Assembly (NCBI GenBank): GCA_900544845.1
Contig: UQWV01000087.1
Location: 1-6,290, forward strand
Direction: 5' to 3'
From: an uncultured Collinsella sp.
GTDB lineage: Bacteria; Actinomycetota; Coriobacteriia; Coriobacteriales; Coriobacteriaceae
Length of the DNA: 6,290 nt
Positions 5,620-6,290 of this stretch are shown here, piece after piece (position 1 is the stretch's first letter; the number at the start of each line of letters is the position of its first letter). The notes under the pieces were generated by a model, which worked only from the letters and a program-made list of their open reading frames with translations, searched no databases and was not told where the DNA came from. Both the position numbers and the translations under genes were made by a program.

Positions 5620-6290
5620 ATGGCAGATCGTGGCATCGTTGCGGTGTTCGGCAGCATGAACATGGACCTTTCGGTGGCGTGCGAGCGCATACCGCGTGCG
5701 GGCGAGACCGTCGGCGGCAGCGGGTTTATCACCAACGCCGGCGGCAAGGGCGCCAATCAGGCCGTAGCTGCCGCGCGTATGGGCGCGTGCACGCACATGA
5801 TCGGCGCGGTCGGTCGCGACGCGTTCGGCGCATCGCTCGTGGTGGGGCTCCAAGACACCGGCGTGGACTGTGACTTTGTAGTGCATCGCGATGACGTGGA
5901 GACGGGAACGGCGACCATCATTCGCTGCGAGGGCGACAACCGCATCGTACTGTCACCGGGCGCCAACCATGCGCTTGCGGGCGCGGACGTTGCCCGCGCG
6001 CTGAGGCGTCTGGTGGCCCATGAGCTCGACGGCGACGCCAGCGAGATTGCCCCGGCTGCCGGAAGCGTCTTTATCGCCCAGGGCGAATGTGACCTTGCAG
6101 CGACGGCCGAGGCGCTTGTTTGCGCTCGCGAGCTGGGGTTCTATACGGTCTTTAATCCGGCGCCTGCCTGCGAGCTGCCTGCGGAGGTCTGGCCTGCGGT
6201 CGACCTGGTCTGTCCCAACGAGACCGAGTGCCAGGTGCTGACGGGCATTCTGCCCACGGATGATGCGAGTTGCGTCGCCGCGCTCAATGC
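5620..6290 (+). CDS. rbsK: Ribokinase (PfkB family), 3' partial
   Basis: The frame stays open from ATG 5620 to the window end (223 complete codons of an expected roughly 310). Ribokinase phosphorylates D-ribose to ribose 5-phosphate with ATP in the cytosol, feeding ribose into the pentose phosphate pathway. The order of motifs matches RbsK: GSMNMD (11-16) for sugar binding, the PfkB signature NAGGKGANQAVAAARMG from residue 39, GAVGRDAFG, SPGANHAL, the FIAQGE strand, NPAPACELP, and VCPNETECQVLTGI with the NxxE motif that coordinates the metal-phosphate. The C-terminal catalytic DTxGAGD anion hole lies beyond the window. A short Asp/Glu/Ala insert (HELDGDASEIAPAAG) precedes the FIAQGE strand relative to E. 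coli RbsK as I recall it. Related PfkB sugar kinases are possible, but GGKGANQ with NPAP and PNETE favours ribokinase. Whether ribose transport genes follow cannot be seen. Confidence 0.9.
   Translation, partial: MADRGIVAVFGSMNMDLSVACERIPRAGETVGGSGFITNAGGKGANQAVAAARMGACTHMIGAVGRDAFGASLVVGLQDTGVDCDFVVHRDDVETGTATIIRCEGDNRIVLSPGANHALAGADVARALRRLVAHELDGDASEIAPAAGSVFIAQGECDLAATAEALVCARELGFYTVFNPAPACELPAEVWPAVDLVCPNETECQVLTGILPTDDASCVAALN

Noticed and set aside
5440..5886. Minus-strand open frame covering the ribokinase start and the divergent promoter region
   Set aside because: It is antisense to a clear ribokinase coding sequence with a strong ribosome binding site and has no recognisable family.

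Overview
The window looks like chromosomal DNA from a high-GC Gram-positive bacterium of the class Coriobacteriia, most likely a Collinsella relative. This is an inference from the strong G/C preference at third codon positions, GTG start use, the OatA-like acyltransferase architecture, and a magnesium-type NRAMP protein resembling the one characterised in Eggerthella lenta. No rRNA or other taxonomic marker is present.

Left part (1-2752, + strand): two tightly linked genes that end at a strong intrinsic terminator. The first, cut by the window start, encodes an MgtE-type cytosolic magnesium sensor (MgtE_N plus two CBS domains) joined to a five-helix membrane domain that lacks the usual MgtE pore signatures. 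Eight bases after its stop lies a GTG-started NRAMP-family gene. Its metal-site residues (DAGG in helix 1, TTIAPW in helix 6) match the NRAMP-related magnesium transporters rather than Mn/Fe transporters. The pair reads as one magnesium-handling unit, with the first protein a candidate sensor or regulatory subunit of the second.

Middle (2753-3216): a gene-free, partly AT-rich stretch between convergent genes. It holds a pair of 31-base inverted repeats (28/31 matching) 166 bases apart with a perfect 11-bp hairpin between them, which looks like a small MITE-like or structured-RNA element. It also holds an 18-bp perfect palindrome just beyond the acyltransferase stop codon, probably its terminator or 3' stabilising hairpin.

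Right part: a 738-residue membrane O-acyltransferase of the OatA layout (acyltransferase-3 membrane domain plus extracytoplasmic SGNH domain) on the minus strand (3217-5433). It is divergent across a 186-bp intergenic region from a ribokinase gene (5620 to the window end, 3' truncated) that has a consensus ribosome binding site. These two genes show no evident functional link to the magnesium pair.
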